A stretch of 64,000 bases of DNA, from assembly GCF_001686925.1 (NCBI RefSeq), contig NZ_LVEN01000038.1, forward strand, positions 1 to 64,000, read 5' to 3'. This DNA is from Flavobacterium piscis. Lineage in GTDB: Bacteria; Bacteroidota; Bacteroidia; Flavobacteriales; Flavobacteriaceae. Shown in pieces: positions 46,073 through 58,200 of the stretch. A program made the translations under genes and the position numbers. The notes under the pieces were generated by a model, which saw nothing but the letters and a program-made list of their open reading frames with translations, did not search any database and was not told the origin of the DNA. How positions within the stretch are numbered: the stretch's first letter is position 1; each line of letters begins with the position of its first letter.

Positions 46073-46717
46073 TTATTTGCATTTTATTTTCTCAAAAATA
46101 GTTTTTAATTGATCCATGACAGATCCGGATTTAAAATCTTCTTTCGAAATTGCATCAATAAGTTTTGGACAATCTGCAAAAGCTTCTCTTGACATTTTTC
46201 TAATAAGTGAATCTGTTCCTATTGCGAAACCATTTGATCCTGTTGTAGCATAACCAAATACTAATTCTATACTATTTTTTTTACCAAAATAATAAGCTGT
46301 ATTCGCAAAAGTAACTACAGTACTCGTTCCTGCTGCATTTCGACGATTACTGCCATCCGAGGCAATCGCACCTATTTTTACATTTTTATCATGAACCATA
46401 TAAAACCACAGTTTTTTCTTTGATCTCGAAAATTTGCCTGTTAGAATATTAGCTGTTGTGGCATATAATCGTTCCGCAATATATTTTTTGCTTTCAGAAT
46501 CTGCATATTCAATTTTTTTGATGTTGACACTTTCAATTTTTTCTTTTTTAGCTTCTTCATCTGTTTTAAAATAGACTTTAGAATCATCACTTTCTACCAT
46601 TTCAGCAAGGCCTTTTTTAGTTGATCCGTCTTCCATAAATAAGACAGCTTTAATAAATTTAGCGTGTCCGGTTGTTGTAAATAAAAGGATAGTTACAAGT
46701 AATATTATTTTTTTCAT
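46073..46717 (-). CDS. Exported small protein, unknown function
   Basis: 214 aa. A Sec signal peptide (MKKIILLVTILLFTTTGHAK) fixes the start at 46717, 10 bases after the preceding lipoprotein stop codon at 46728. The mature part has a Lys-rich beta region (AVLFMEDGSTKKGLAEMVES) and a later segment ending KLIDAISKEDFKSG. Not recognised. Part of a run of small exported proteins downstream of the Rhs gene, so it may be an immunity or accessory protein. Confidence 0.65.
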   Translation of the reverse strand: MKKIILLVTILLFTTTGHAKFIKAVLFMEDGSTKKGLAEMVESDDSKVYFKTDEEAKKEKIESVNIKKIEYADSESKKYIAERLYATTANILTGKFSRSKKKLWFYMVHDKNVKIGAIASDGSNRRNAAGTSTVVTFANTAYYFGKKNSIELVFGYATTGSNGFAIGTDSLIRKMSREAFADCPKLIDAISKEDFKSGSVMDQLKTIFEKIKCK

Positions 46718-46727
46718 AGTTGATTTT

Positions 46728-47258
46728 TCAATATTTTTTACTGATAAAAATAAATTTATCTTTATTGTAGTCCTCCTCAATTTTTTGAATTCTATAATTT
46801 TGATCATAATAGATTACAGTTTTGTACTTAAACTTTAAACTATCTTTAAAAGCAAAAGTTGTTCTAAATTTATTAGAGTTAATTTTATTAACTTGACAAT
46901 AAAATTCACCTAGCAAATTCCTATAAGTATAAAATGTATCTTTTTTACTTGAGAAACTTAATAAAGGTGCTGTCTTAGGTTTTTTAGAAAACATCTGATT
47001 TTCTAAAATTCTTTTATCATAATATCCATTTTGTTTCTTATAAAAAATAGTACTATCAGTTTGAGTACTTTTTCCTTGTATAGAAGAATTTATCATTACA
47101 ATCGTACTTTCAGTATATTTTATCTTGTATAATTCTTTACAATCTCCTGTATTACCATAAATTGTTTCAAGTTCATCTACATTATTATAATGGGAACAAT
47201 TGCAAAACAATATTGAAAAAATACATACTAAAATGTATTTTTCTATTTTTCTATTCAT
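46728..47258 (-). CDS. Small lipoprotein, unknown function
   Basis: 176 aa. Lipobox in IFSILFCNCSHYNN. The mature protein is Lys/Asn/Tyr-rich with beta strands (KDTFYTYRNLLGEFYCQVNK). No family recognised. It lies in the array of exported proteins downstream of the Rhs toxin, a typical place for immunity genes of current or past toxins. Confidence 0.65.
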   Translation of the reverse strand: MNRKIEKYILVCIFSILFCNCSHYNNVDELETIYGNTGDCKELYKIKYTESTIVMINSSIQGKSTQTDSTIFYKKQNGYYDKRILENQMFSKKPKTAPLLSFSSKKDTFYTYRNLLGEFYCQVNKINSNKFRTTFAFKDSLKFKYKTVIYYDQNYRIQKIEEDYNKDKFIFISKKY

Positions 47259-47310
47259 AATTATAAGTGTTACCCTTTATCACGTTCAGATTTTTTTGTC
47301 CAGACAAACC

Positions 47311-47805
47311 TTATTCTTTAAAGAGATACTTATACTGTAGACAATCTTTCTTTAAATATCTTTCTTTATTTGCCTCAAAGTTGGTATAACAATATTTATC
47401 ACATTTAAAGTCAAACTTAGCGATACCAATTAATTGGTTATTTTTATAAAAAAGTAAAACATCTTGGTAACAATTTAAACATTTATAATCAGGATAATAT
47501 TTCCCAGGGTTTTGATCTGTAAAGAAGGCATCTATCTTGTCAGAAAAATTATTGTTAATTTCACTTTTTATAAATCCAAATTGAGATAGGTCTTTATAAT
47601 GAATTTTAGTATTTTTTTCTACAAAGTCAGAATAATAAATCTCAAATTTTTCACTATTATCGGGTGGCCCAGGCAACATATAAAAATTACTATGATAGTA
47701 TACTACTTTATCATAAAACGAATTATTATTCTTTGAACATCCCAAAAAAATAACGTTCAATAATATATAAAGAATCTTGCTTCTGCAGAATAGTTTATTT
47801 TTCAT
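47311..47805 (-). CDS. Small lipoprotein adjacent to an Rhs tip relic
   Basis: 164 aa. Lipobox LLNVIFLGCSKNN. The mature protein has seven or so Cys, several in YKCLNCYQDVLL and FKCDKYCYTNF, suggesting disulfides. Its start codon lies 11 bases beyond a relic of the Rhs tip (47816-47860), so it is a good candidate for the orphaned immunity gene of a lost toxin. Function inferred from position. Confidence 0.65.
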   Translation of the reverse strand: MKNKLFCRSKILYILLNVIFLGCSKNNNSFYDKVVYYHSNFYMLPGPPDNSEKFEIYYSDFVEKNTKIHYKDLSQFGFIKSEINNNFSDKIDAFFTDQNPGKYYPDYKCLNCYQDVLLFYKNNQLIGIAKFDFKCDKYCYTNFEANKERYLKKDCLQYKYLFKE

Positions 47806-47815
47806 TATTTAGATT

Positions 47816-47860
47816 TCCGTTCTTGGTAGTAATATATGAAGTACTTCTCAAATGATCAGG
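47816..47860 (-). pseudogene. Relic of an Rhs core tip
   Basis: Translates on the minus strand as PDHLRSTSYITTKNG. It matches the intact Rhs gene at 50169-50213 (PDHLGSTSYITTKNG) at 40 of 45 bases, with one amino-acid change. The flanking DNA is unrelated to the Rhs gene, so this is a leftover from recombination of Rhs C-terminal cassettes. Confidence 0.9.
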
Positions 47861-48016
47861 GTTTTTAAATGCTCTTTAAACATAAGAAAACCTCGATTGC
47901 ACAACGATTGTGGAAGACCTACTTCCGTATTTTATAAATCATTGTACAACACACATAGTCGTTATCCATTCACACCACACCTCACCAGTACGGTTACTTA
48001 AGTGTAATTAATAATC

Positions 48017-48517
48017 TTAATTAATTTGAGCTCCCGATATATTCAGATATTGATCAAGTTTAAAAACATCTGAAGTCAATTTATTAAAAGAACTATTAAT
48101 TATCAACTGTTTTTTGTTTTTCTTATATATTGAACCACATGCAAAATCTGAATTTATTTGATAAAAGGTACTTGTTTTTTTATCAAATATCAAATAAGAA
48201 TTAAACACGTTAAATATAATTGCATTCTTTTCTTCTTTAAAAAGTAGTATTGGAATTTTAACATACACATTCATGTCTTCGGAAACATTAATTGGCACAA
48301 GACAAATATCAGGTTCTATACTCAAATCTTTATAAAGTTCAGCAAGCTTATTTGATTTAAAAACACTACAATCATTACTACCAAGTAAGAATTTGACTCT
48401 GTTAGATTTTGATATATTAACTTCTAACACTTCTTTACAAGATTTCACAATATCGTGTAAATGAGTCTGTGAATATACAGATGTAAAAACAAAGTAAAAA
48501 AACATAATTTTTTTCAT
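48017..48517 (-). CDS. Exported protein, paralogue of the gene at 48683 (candidate immunity)
   Basis: 166 aa. Signal peptide MKKIMFFYFVFTSVYSQ. It shares its whole layout with the neighbouring 170-aa protein: ISKSNRVKFLLGSND versus ISKTNRIKFLLGKDE, SYLIFDKKTSTFYQI versus SYIIFDKQTSTLYRI, and ACGSIYKKNKK versus ACGSVYKKNRK. Tandem duplication downstream of a polymorphic toxin is typical of immunity families. Periplasmic location predicted. Family unknown. Confidence 0.72.
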   Translation of the reverse strand: MKKIMFFYFVFTSVYSQTHLHDIVKSCKEVLEVNISKSNRVKFLLGSNDCSVFKSNKLAELYKDLSIEPDICLVPINVSEDMNVYVKIPILLFKEEKNAIIFNVFNSYLIFDKKTSTFYQINSDFACGSIYKKNKKQLIINSSFNKLTSDVFKLDQYLNISGAQIN

Positions 48518-48596
48518 ACAATTTAGCTTTGAAATAGACTAATTCCTCATCTTTTTTTATCAATAATCAAATTTGTTTTATTTGTCTGCTCTCTTT

Positions 48597-48626
48597 GCAT
48601 CACACGAAAGGATTCGTGAGGGATGC
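48597..48626. repeat. Short GC-rich hairpin
   Basis: GCATC/GATGC and CACGAA/TTCGTG form an interrupted stem around an AGGA loop, in the 165-base gap between the two paralogous exported genes. It stands out from the AT-rich surroundings; a REP-like or terminator role is possible. Confidence 0.5.
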
Positions 48627-48682
48627 GATATAAGTGATATATTCAATTATAAACGTGAAAACTGATTATCAATACAAAAAAT

Positions 48683-49195
48683 TTAATTTGCAATATTTCC
48701 ATTAGCTATCTTAATATTTTTTAGATTATTATCTAAAATAAAAACACTTTCCATCAATGCTCCAAAATAACTATTTGTAACTAGAATTTTTCTGTTTTTT
48801 TTATATACAGAACCGCAAGCCATATCAGATTCTATTCGATATAATGTACTTGTTTGTTTATCAAATATTATATAAGAACCATATGTATTGCTAGTAAGGA
48901 GATTTTTCTTCTCCATAAAAAGAAACAATGGTATTTCAACGTAAACATGGAACTTACTGGATATGCTAATAGGTACCATGCAAACTTCTGCTTTAGTATC
49001 TGAACTTTTATAAAGTTCAATGACTTTATTTGAGTTAAATTCGCTTAATTCATCTTTTCCTAATAAAAATTTTATTCTATTAGTTTTTGATATATTAATC
49101 TCAGCAACTCCATTTATTGATTTTAGTAAATTATGAAGTGGAGTCTGCGAATGAGCACAGAACACTATGAAGTAAAAAAATAATATTTTTTTCAT
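48683..49195 (-). CDS. Exported protein next to the Rhs toxin (candidate cognate immunity)
   Basis: 170 aa from the Met at 49195, chosen because it starts a clean signal peptide (MKKILFFYFIVFCAHSQ) and lies 11 bases after the Rhs stop. Paralogous to the 166-aa gene at 48017. It is the first gene after the toxin tip, the usual place of the cognate immunity protein. A periplasmic immunity protein would fit a toxin active outside the cytoplasm. Function inferred from position. Confidence 0.75.
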   Translation of the reverse strand: MKKILFFYFIVFCAHSQTPLHNLLKSINGVAEINISKTNRIKFLLGKDELSEFNSNKVIELYKSSDTKAEVCMVPISISSKFHVYVEIPLFLFMEKKNLLTSNTYGSYIIFDKQTSTLYRIESDMACGSVYKKNRKILVTNSYFGALMESVFILDNNLKNIKIANGNIAN

Positions 49196-49205
49196 TTTGC
49201 TTATT

Positions 49206-52200
49206 TTAAAATGTAACAATTCCTGACTTATTTATTTGTATATTTTTTAATAATATTGGGGGATCATCTCCACAACCAGCTTGATACATTTTTCCTCCAT
49301 TGGAAGAAGTAATTGTGTTTCTATTAAAAAGTTGTGCTGGATTATAATTCGCTACACCCGGTCTATCTCTATTTATAAAAAACGGTGTGGAAGTAAATTC
49401 TGTACTTCCAAACAGATTTACAGTACTGCCAGTTAAAGAACGTAGGTTATTAAAAAAATTATCACTGTCAGCAGTATTGCAACTTTGCACATAAAAATTC
49501 CCCTGTGATTTGACTTGGTTTACTATTCCAACAAGAGCATCGACATCTGCTTGATTTCTTGTATTTGTTCCTGCAATACTTTTAGATAAATCTTTCTCAC
49601 CTATTCGATTATGATTGTTATTATCTACAGATACATACGTACCTGTCCCAACTATTTCACCATTTCTATTAACGTAATTTTCAGGTCCACCATGGGTTTC
49701 TAAAAGTATATTATTTGCTTTTGTACCATTTAAATAATTTGTTACCTGCTCATTCGCATCTTGTATGTTTGCCGCGTAAATTCCCTTCCAGCCAGATCTT
49801 TCCATATTTGAAAATTCTACTTTTTCTCGATTACGATCATTACTATTGTTTCCGTCATAATCTAAAACTATATAAATGTTTTTACATGCAGGCGGATCGT
49901 CTGGTCCCATACCTGTAGGATCAACTAATCTAACAGGATTACTAAAGCAATATTCATAAGGAGAGCGTCCAGCGAACTTTTCTGCTAAAGGATCAACACT
50001 TAACCATAAACTTGCTTTAGCATCATAATATCTAGCACCGTAATAGCTCAAATTAGTTTCTCGATCAAGTTCCTTCCCATTAAACAAATATGGACTGGAA
50101 AACGAGCTGGAATGCTCCTCAAACAAAACCTCTCCAAAGGCAATATACTCAACATGCTGACTTATGCTTCCGTTTTTAGTTGTAATATACGAAGTACTTC
50201 CCAAATGATCAGGATGAAAATAAAAAATATCATTTTCCGGCAGACCGATTCCCGTAAATCCTTCTCCGGGTTTAACATTAGCAGGTTCAACAGGAGGACC
50301 AAATTGTACGGGTGGTCCCGGTACATCACCCGGTGCATTAAATACCGGATTTCGCGGCCAACCTTCTGGTGGTTCTTGGTTTTCTTCAACTGGTTTAAGT
50401 GTTTCACTTGGGTAAGGATCACCTGTAAATTCAGGAGTTGCATATATTCCCTGTTGCGTTGGCGGCCCTGGTGGAACCCCCAATGTTTTAACATAATTAT
50501 CCAATGCTTTTTGCTGCTCGGCAGTAAGCTTACCGTAATTTATGCCTCCTGCTGTTATTTTTAATGGCTGTGCAAATGATCCGTTTCCTAATTTGCTTAC
50601 AATTCGTCCTGCACCCTCAAAGTAATGTTTAGTGAATTTGCCTTTGTTAATTACAAAATAAGGACTTACATAACCGGTATAATCATCAGTGTGTACAATC
50701 GTTGCAGCCGTTTCTCCATTGATGGCAACATTCTGAGAATCACCAGAACTTTTAATTACTCGTTCTCCTGCTGCATCATAGGTAAATTGATGAATCCTGC
50801 CGTTATCATTGATACCCATCAAACGGTTTTCTTCGTCCCACGTCATTTTTCTAAAGCTCTTTTCTTCAGTATAACTCGTTGGGTTTCCGTTTCCGTCATA
50901 TATGTATTCTCTTGGTTCGGTTTTTCCTATTTCAGCAATTTTGCTAGGTGCATTTGGATGCAATTCGTTATCGTAATTATAATCTAATACATAGCCTTTC
51001 TGCTCATTATTTACGGTATGCACCAAATCTTTTTTGGTAATATTGTGCATTTTGTTGTAGCTCATATTCAGCTCATAGCTTGCTTTAGTAAACTCACCCT
51101 GATAAGTTGCTTTTGCCGATTTTAACCTGTAAAAATCATCGTATTGGTATTCATGCGAAGCAGTTCCCCCTAAAGTATTGTTAACAACTGGCGCGGTATT
51201 TTTGATATTTAGTACATTCCCCACCAAATCATAACCATATGTATTGTTCATGACTTGTCTGGTACCGCTTTTTACCTGAAGTTGCTGCAACCTACGCATT
51301 ACATCGTCATACGTGTAATTGGTTTCGGTATCGTTACCGTATTTTAGATACTTGCGCTGTTCAAATTCATCGTAACTCAATTGTTTAATGTAATCGTACG
51401 TATGGCTTTCTTTTTTGCCCTGCATGCTTTGCAGGTTTCCGGCGCGGTTATAGGTATACTCAACAACCTCACCATCCGGATAGGTCATTTTCTGGATACG
51501 GTTCCATGTATCGTATTCGAATTCCGAAATATAGGTCTGTATATCTGTAGGCGTAATGCGAAGAGTACGGATTTCTTTTTCAATCTCTCCTAATTTTCCA
51601 TAGAAAAATTCCTGTCCACCGCTGGCATCTTGTACAAACCACAATCTGCCCCGGCGCGACGCTGTTCCATCGGATTTGCCATAATTGTATTGTACATTAT
51701 TTTGTGGATTCTTCGGGTACTTTATACTTTCTAATCGGTTATAATTGTATTCGTAAACTATCGCACCATCGTTTGGAACTGTATTTTTAATGTCCTGCGT
51801 AACACGACTGGTTAAGTTACCTGCCAAATCATATTTCATGCTTGTTGTCCCTGCATCAGGATGTGTAAACTCAATTCTTCGACCTAACCAATCGTAACTG
51901 CTTTTGGTAATATGGTCCATAGCATCTGTTACTTTTATAATTTCTCCCAAAGCATTTATTCCAAACTTCGTTAGTAGATCATTTTGCATTCTCGCTATAT
52001 TTTTACCTTTAGCATCTGTATAACTCTGGCTTATTTTATTTAATGCATCAGTTTGCGTCGTATGCAAGGTCTGTACACCATCATAATTTTCTACATTAAA
52101 AACAATTGTATTAGTGCTACCGTCAGGCAAGGTCATTTTTACAGCACGCCCAACTTCATCATATTCTGTTTTTGTTGGGTTTACAGTTGATACTGCTGTG

Positions 52201-55200
52201 CTAAACTTATTATCGACTGTTGTTGTGGTTGTTGGATAGTAGCTTGTTGTTGGTCTTCCCAATCCGTCATAAATAATTTTCCCTGATACAATTTGTGCTT
52301 CTTTATCGGGACTTCCTGCCTGAGTAAATAAACTGGCCGTTTTTTTAACCTGCAAGGCTCTGCCTAATCCGTCAGTATAGGTGAAAATCTCGATGTCTTT
52401 ATCTAACTCAGGATCATAGTTTCTCGTTTTAGCATACGGCACTTTAGCTTCCGGAAAATATTCGTAAGCAATTGTATAGGGTTTTCCGGATGTAATCTCG
52501 TAAGGCGCTTGTATGGTTGCCATTCTTCCTTTGCTATCCAGTGTATAAATCATACTTTGATCGTTGCGATCTGTGGTTTTTAATACCGCTCCAAAGCGGT
52601 AATCATATTCCATTTTATTCTGATATCCAAAAGCATCTTTTATTTCTGTCATGTACTGATGATTGTCGCCATCATAAACATACTCCAAAGTCATACGCTG
52701 TTTTTTATGATTCTCTGGTCCGATTATTTTTTGCAGGTTTCCGTATGTATCATATTCAATATCTGTAATAGCAATTTTAGTTGCGTCACTGTAATTTTTT
52801 ATTTGGGTTACTTCGGCTGTCTTTGTATTGATTGTTGTAGCCCTTTTGCGACGAAGCCCGTCAGTTGTAGAAACTTCTAATTGTTTCGGAATCCCACCGT
52901 AATAAGGCGTTGTACTTTCGTAATAGCTTATTTTCGCGGTTACTTTGTCATCAGCTGTTCCATTACCTGAATCGATGTACTGTATAATATTTCCGTTGGC
53001 GTCATATTTGTTATAGGTATTGGTTTCCAAATACTCACTACCACCTTCATACATTTTTTGATTGGCGTGTACCAGCCCTATAAAAATACGTTTGTCATCG
53101 CACGAAGGTAAATTCAGGTCTGATACCGGAACACTTGCCTGCGTTGCTACATCAACAAAACTATATTCGTTTTCAGACTCCTGACGCATTTTGTTGTTTT
53201 TATCCAGTATATAACTATACTTCAACAGATTTTTTCGGTAATAATCCTGATTATAAAACTCCTGTACCGTTGTTGAGAAAACCGAATCATCTGCGGCATC
53301 AATTTGTTCCTGGATTACTTTTCCGAATCCATAAAACTCCCTTTCACGGCGATCCTGATACCCGTCTTCGTATCTGATTTTTGCTTTCGAATGATCGATT
53401 CCGTCACCCACATGTCCGTCAAAAACATCGACAGACTGCAAGACCCATTTAGCAGAAGGGTTTTCGTAACTTGGTTTTAGTAGCTCATAATCTACAACAT
53501 AACTGTTTCCTGCCGCATTGGTTACACCTTTTAGTTTATTGGTTCGTTTGATGTTCGAGAGACGAACAACCAAATGATCTTCATCATCAGAAAGCACATA
53601 ATCCCAATTTCCGTCTCCATCCATGTCATTAAAAGTAGCTTCGGTACGATTGGTACTAAAACCTGTTGAGCCTCCAAGACTAGGGGTAATCCTAATTAGG
53701 AAAATAGGAATATCATAACTAAAACCTACATTCATACCATAATTGGTACTGTTGTTTTCGTTCATCCTTGAGAATTTAGGATAAGCAATAGGAGTCATAA
53801 AACTATCTCCCATATTGAGTGCCACCATCATTTTCCCACCGGTATATTCCACTTTATCAGCCAGCCCGTCTGAGTTAACATCCAGCATTAAAGTATTGGA
53901 ATTATCTGTTCCTTTCCCATAATTGAATCCACCGGTAAAAGATCCTCCTTTATAAGACATACCACTTGAAGGACTAATTGCCCAGCTTTCTGAAACTCCA
54001 GTTGCAAGCCCTTCAAAATTCCATTTTTCTTCAGGTAAAAATCCGTAACCTGAGTTTAAAGCTACTTCACCTGTTTTTTTGATTCTGTCAGCAAGCCCGT
54101 CTCCATTGATATCAATATGCATGTACTGCGATTCATCTTCGTTCTTTCCTAAATTACCGGACAGCGACATGGTTGCAGAGATACCTGTTGCCTCTTTTTC
54201 TGACACAATTTCATTTGTAATGCAACCGTTACTATCTGTAATAGGTATACTTTTTTGAACGGTTTTGGTAAAGGCATGAGAATAACTTCCATCAGAACTA
54301 ATTCCGTCTGATTTACTCTCTCCATGGCTGTAATTATAAATTTCAGTTGTTTTAGTGCTGATTCCTCCTGTTGGAGAAGTAAACTGCACTTCTTTTCCAC
54401 GCACATAATCCGGAAAACGGTCACCGTTAAAATCTGCCATGGTTTGGGTAACGTAACTTTTTCCTTCTCCTTTACTACCTCCTGGTCCAAGCGGCCCCAC
54501 TTTTAGTCCGGCTGAATAACTGGTGCTTTCGTTTTCACTTAAGATGTTCAGTGCCATAGTACCACCGCCATCTAGACTTGGGAGACTTGCATCAAAATAA
54601 GACACAATATCATCTTCTCCAAGACGGGAAGTTCCCATAAATCTACTGTCTATAAAAGTAGTTTCTTCCAGACCAATCATATTCTTTTTACTATAGGTAC
54701 TCTGCATGCTTACAAAGTAAACTTTTGCAATATCATAGCCTTGCTGTTCTGTTTCTGATTGGTTGTCAGGATCTAAGTTGGGTTCTGCGTTGTATGTATC
54801 GGATGTTCTTAATTGAGAAACGGCTACTAAATCAGAAGCAAAAGTCCCTGTATTATTGATTACAAATCCTCCCCATTCTCTATGTCCTAATCCCAGTTGC
54901 AATTCTTCTGTATAAAAATTAGAATAAACAGCATATTTGTTGGTATCTGCTGTCCATAAACCCGGGGTATCATTTTGTACAGTTAAATAAATCGGCATTT
55001 GAAAAAGAGCTACACACTGCTGTGTTACCTCATTACTTTCTAAAGCAGGAATACTGATTTCTAAATCAATGGGCTGGTCTTGTATTACTGCAGTAAATAA
55101 AGTTGCCGGCTCTGTAACACTTAAATCTTCTGTCAAAACAGCATTAACCATTTTGTAGCGTTTTCGGGCTATTAATTGATTGTTCTGTTTTGCAGTAATG

Positions 55201-58200
55201 ATAACAGCACCGTTTAATTTAAATCTGAGATTATTAAATCCCGCTGGAAGCAGATTAAGATCGGTAAGGGCTAAATTAAGGGCTAAAACTCCGTCAATAG
55301 CAGAAGATTTCTTTTCTAAAAGATAATCTCCTTTTCGTTTTTTATAGCGTTGTAAAAACACATCTATTTTTTTATTCTCCGATGCTGCAGGCGCTATTGC
55401 AGGCATATTTATCGAAGGATTAAAAGAAATCGTGTTCCAGTTAATATTGGTCTGGCTCTCTAAAACAAAACGAATCTGTGACGTAGTACTGTTATTTACA
55501 ACACCGATAGTACTTAGGTCAAAAGACACTACTTCATTTGCATTAAACTGTTTCTGATAAAGCACGGTTTCAACTGCTCCTGCATCAAGATCTTTTCTGA
55601 AAATCTTAAGGGTAATATGATCTGATGTAATGGGTTTTACAAAATTCCCAGCAAATGTGATGTTGCCGTTAGAAACCAATAAACCAGAATTTGTACTGCT
55701 TAAAAAGTCTTTTTCAGCATCATAATTTTTCAATGAATATAAGTTGGCATCTACAGCATTATCCGGTATCGGAACCAGACTTCCTGTATTATCATTTATG
55801 GTTATATAAGCTATTTTGGGACTCCAGAGAACTTGGTCAAAACTTCCATCCATAAGGGAACTTACCCTGAAAAATAATTTTTCCCCTTTTGTTACCGTTA
55901 TTAAATCTTGTTTAGATTTACTAATATAGTCATCTGCAGCAATGGCCTGTTTCCACACTAAAGCATTTCCTTTCTGGAAAAACAACTGCACCCCATCGGC
56001 TTTATCTTTTCCGTCATTGGTCAGATATTCTGCTCTTTCTTTTGATAAATCTTTTTGCAGTTCATAAGTATGCGATACCTGAATCTGTCCGGTTACGGGC
56101 GCTTCCCACATACGCACCACGTCATGCAGTGGGTTTTTTACCTGCATTTCTTCAAAAGTCATTGCCGGGATCGGAAAACTTAAAGTAAGTTTTCCATCAC
56201 CTGAAACCGGCGAAGGCGTTTCTGCACTTCCTGGCTTAAAAGTAGGCACTCCATTAACTAGCCGGTTGTAATATACCTGTCCGTTATTGGCAAAATCTAC
56301 CAATCCATCCCCATTAAAGTCCATAAAATAACTTTTGGTGTTGCTCTTCGAATATTGTTTATCAAAACCAACATTGGCGCTGACTTTTGAGTATCCTATC
56401 GTTAAATCGACTCCCCAGTTGAAAGTCTTGCTGGATGAATTTCCTATAGTATTTAATGATATTTCCTGAATTTCTCCAAACGAATTTGAACCCTGATTAG
56501 AGAGATTTTTTCTGTAATAAACATTATCTCCTTTCCTAAAGACTTTATCCGGTAGCTGATCGCCATCTAAATCTTCTAATGTAACAATAGTTTCAGATGA
56601 CCCCCAGCTGTTTCCACCATGGGCACCTACCGTATTTTGTTTGAAATTTCCGGAATCAGTTGACAATCCAACTCCAATCCTGTAATTAATTCCCCCAGAT
56701 TTACCGTTAGAACTATTACCCAGTGTATGCTTACCCGAAAGATCTATATTCGGTAAAATATTATTCTTTAAATGATCATCCGGCACAGTCCAATTTTGTT
56801 CAGGTCCAAACGGATTATATTTTCCGGAAGCATCACGAACATCATCAAAATAATCCATTGTATTGGTATAGAATAATTTTGATTCGGAGTCATATTCTGA
56901 AATCGACTTCAATAAGGTTTTCTTAAAGGCACCTTCTTTGTAATTCAGTTCGTAACTGCGCACCATATCATCTTTGTAGCGAACCTCGATTTTTCGTAAC
57001 AACTGATTGTTCAATTGTCTGAAACCTAAACGGGCAGAAATCTGAACGTCAGGACGGTTGGCTTCACCCAAATCGGAATTTTTTACAAATGTTACATTGT
57101 AATTTCCTTTTTGAGAACCAAAACCGGTATAATATACTTTTTTAAGATAAAGTTCTCCATCACGTTTGTCGTACGCATATTCAACAGTGTTTCCTTTTAA
57201 ATCGACCTGAAGACAAAGTGCCCAATGTCCAATATTTCCTGAAGCATCTTGTAAAGTTCCATCGGTAGAAAGTCCGGAAGCGGTTCCTCCGTAATAACTG
57301 GCAACTCCGCTTTTATCTCTTACAATCCAGTAATAATTTTTAGGAGAAGATCCTTTACGGATAATCTGCTGAAAAGCACCTTCGCGTCTTGGGTAAAATT
57401 GTTTATCAGTGGTTCTCGAAGTCCAAGCCGCTCTGTGAGAATTCGGAATAAGCTGTTCGCCTGAAATAGAATAAGTTTCAGTTTCATTTGCTGCATCATA
57501 ACGAGGCGCTCCCCAACGGGTATCAATACTTACTGCAGGAGCCGAAATATCCCAGCCCATACCAGCCCAGCTGTGCCCGCCATCGCTGTCATATTGTAAA
57601 TTCAGTGAAGGCTGCATGCCGCCTCTTCCGGCAGGTATTACGATTGAAAACCCGGTGCTGGCTGTTCCTCTTACGTTTGCCGAAGGTGGTGCAATAGACT
57701 GAATTCCAACCAAAGGACTTGCGGCTTTTAGATCTTTTATACTTGTTGGCGTATAACCGGAAGTTTCAGGAGATTCCGGCATCTTAATAATTCCGGCAAT
57801 AAAATCAGTAAAGTGAGTCGTTTTTGCTTTAATGATTCCTTGTTTGATGTCCAATGAATCTTTGGTTACTTCCTGCCATAATCTTTTATTTTCATCAAAA
57901 TAAAATACATTGATATCTTTTTCGGTGTAGCCTTCGGGAATTGTTTTTTTGTCGTATGGTAATGATAATGTTACTGCTTTCTCGAAAATAGTTCCGTGCG
58001 GCAATAATCGGAAACCTGCATTTTTTCCGGTAACATTCACCATTGCTGAATTAAGCGGCGCAATGTCTATTTTTCGGAGTCCACTTACTGTAACTGAGAT
58101 ATTACTTTTTAAGGCTCCAGCCGGAAAAACGGCTTGAAAATCTTTGTATGCTAATTTGTTTTCAGTTTCAAAATTAATGGTTTTGAAAATTCTTTCTTTT

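Noticed and set aside
50162..50494. Open frames on both strands within the Rhs gene, including a 150-codon plus-strand frame
   Set aside because: They lie in other frames of a clearly coding, domain-supported 3264-aa gene and show no protein-like pattern.
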